The translations under genes and the position numbers were made by a program. Source: Rubrobacteraceae bacterium (GTDB lineage: Bacteria; Actinomycetota; Rubrobacteria; Rubrobacterales; Rubrobacteraceae). Taken from it: a stretch of 6,303 nucleotides of DNA. How positions within the stretch are numbered: position 1 is the stretch's first letter; every line of letters begins with the position of its first letter. The notes beneath the pieces were generated by a model. That model saw only the letters and a list, made by a program, of their open reading frames with translations. It made no database searches and was not told where the DNA came from. Shown in pieces: positions 5,875 through 6,303 of this stretch. The stretch covers positions 1-6,303 of the forward strand of contig JACCSM010000251.1 of NCBI GenBank assembly GCA_013698525.1. Direction: 5' to 3'.

Positions 5875-6303
5875 TCATCGGCTCTGCTGTGGTTCGTATT
5901 CGTCGTGGAGGCGCCACCAGGAGTACGGCGGGTCCTGCGGGTAGCCCTCCGGCGAGTCCTCCCACGTCTCCTGCCGGCCGAGCGGGGTCATGTCGAGGAA
6001 GCTCCAGACGGGCCCGATCGCCTCGGCCGCGCGGCCACCCGTGAAGTAGGTGCGAAAGACCTCCTCGCCTTCGCGCAGGAAGACGTTGAGGCCGAAGTAC
6101 TCAGCGACGCCAAAGTCCTCTGAGAAGTCGTCGGTAGTGGTGAACCAGGGGATCGTCCAACCCATGCGCTGCCTCAACCGCTCGATGTCGCCCTGCGGAG
6201 CGGGGGATACCAGCACCAGGGAAGTATCGCGGGCGTGCAGGTGAGGGAGAGCGAAGTGGCCGACGTTGTCGACGAACATGGAGCAGCCCCCGCAGCCTGA
6301 CTC
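5875..6303 (-). CDS. DUF899 family thioredoxin-like protein (5' part outside window)
   Basis: The last 142 residues of a DUF899 protein (PF05988/COG4312, predicted dithiol-disulfide oxidoreductase with thioredoxin fold); roughly 100 N-terminal residues lie beyond the right edge. The first visible residues are ESGCGGCSMFVDNVGH, giving a CxxC pair (CGGC) just before the conserved SMFVDNVGH. Next come HLHARDTSLVLVSPAP, RMGWTIPWF, DFGVAEYFGLNVFLREG, VFRTYFTGGR and DMTPLGRQETWEDSPEGYP, ending in the typical WWRLHDEY. All the family's C-terminal blocks are present and in order, so this copy looks intact. Function is not established beyond the predicted redox activity; it is presumably cytoplasmic. 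Its TGA overlaps an ATG (ATGA) opening the frame that contains the SDR relic. A degraded DUF899 tail of another subtype lies about 3.8 kb further on the same strand. Confidence 0.85.
   Translation of the reverse strand, partial: ESGCGGCSMFVDNVGHFALPHLHARDTSLVLVSPAPQGDIERLRQRMGWTIPWFTTTDDFSEDFGVAEYFGLNVFLREGEEVFRTYFTGGRAAEAIGPVWSFLDMTPLGRQETWEDSPEGYPQDPPYSWWRLHDEYEPQQSR

Overview
The window is high-GC bacterial DNA with GC-rich codon use. The set of families (a MalT-like LuxR giant regulator, a stand-alone ParB/sulfiredoxin-fold protein, DUF899 proteins and a two-domain VOC protein) fits a soil actinobacterium, perhaps of the Rubrobacter or Thermoleophilia type. This placement is inferred from gene content and composition; no rRNA or other marker gene is present.

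Layout: one gene lies on the plus strand, a TSUP-family membrane transporter (about 29-850). Everything else lies on the minus strand and is read from right to left: a DUF899 thioredoxin-like protein cut by the right edge (5875-6303); a short broken relic of a short-chain dehydrogenase (5633-5794); an intact 906-residue MalT/LuxR-type STAND regulator (2892-5612); a ParB-like protein (2282-2782) whose stop codon overlaps the start of a 65-residue two-helix membrane protein (2088-2285); a C-terminal relic of a second DUF899 protein (about 1807-2034); and a two-domain VOC (glyoxalase-fold) gene broken by one amber codon (943-1806). The transporter and the VOC pseudogene converge. No gene-free stretch exceeds 300 bases, and no tRNA, rRNA, CRISPR array or insertion sequence was seen.

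How the genes may relate: the regulator and the ParB-like/membrane pair look functional. The 109-base gap between them holds three copies of a TAAACC-type heptamer, two of them 11 bases apart, which could be an operator. The three relics (SDR, DUF899, VOC) suggest that a redox or detoxification gene set on the minus strand is decaying, with one DUF899 copy still apparently intact at the right edge. No clearly new defence or mobile system is visible. The points most worth checking are the coupled ParB-like/small membrane pair, the heptamer repeats and the single-codon break of the VOC gene.
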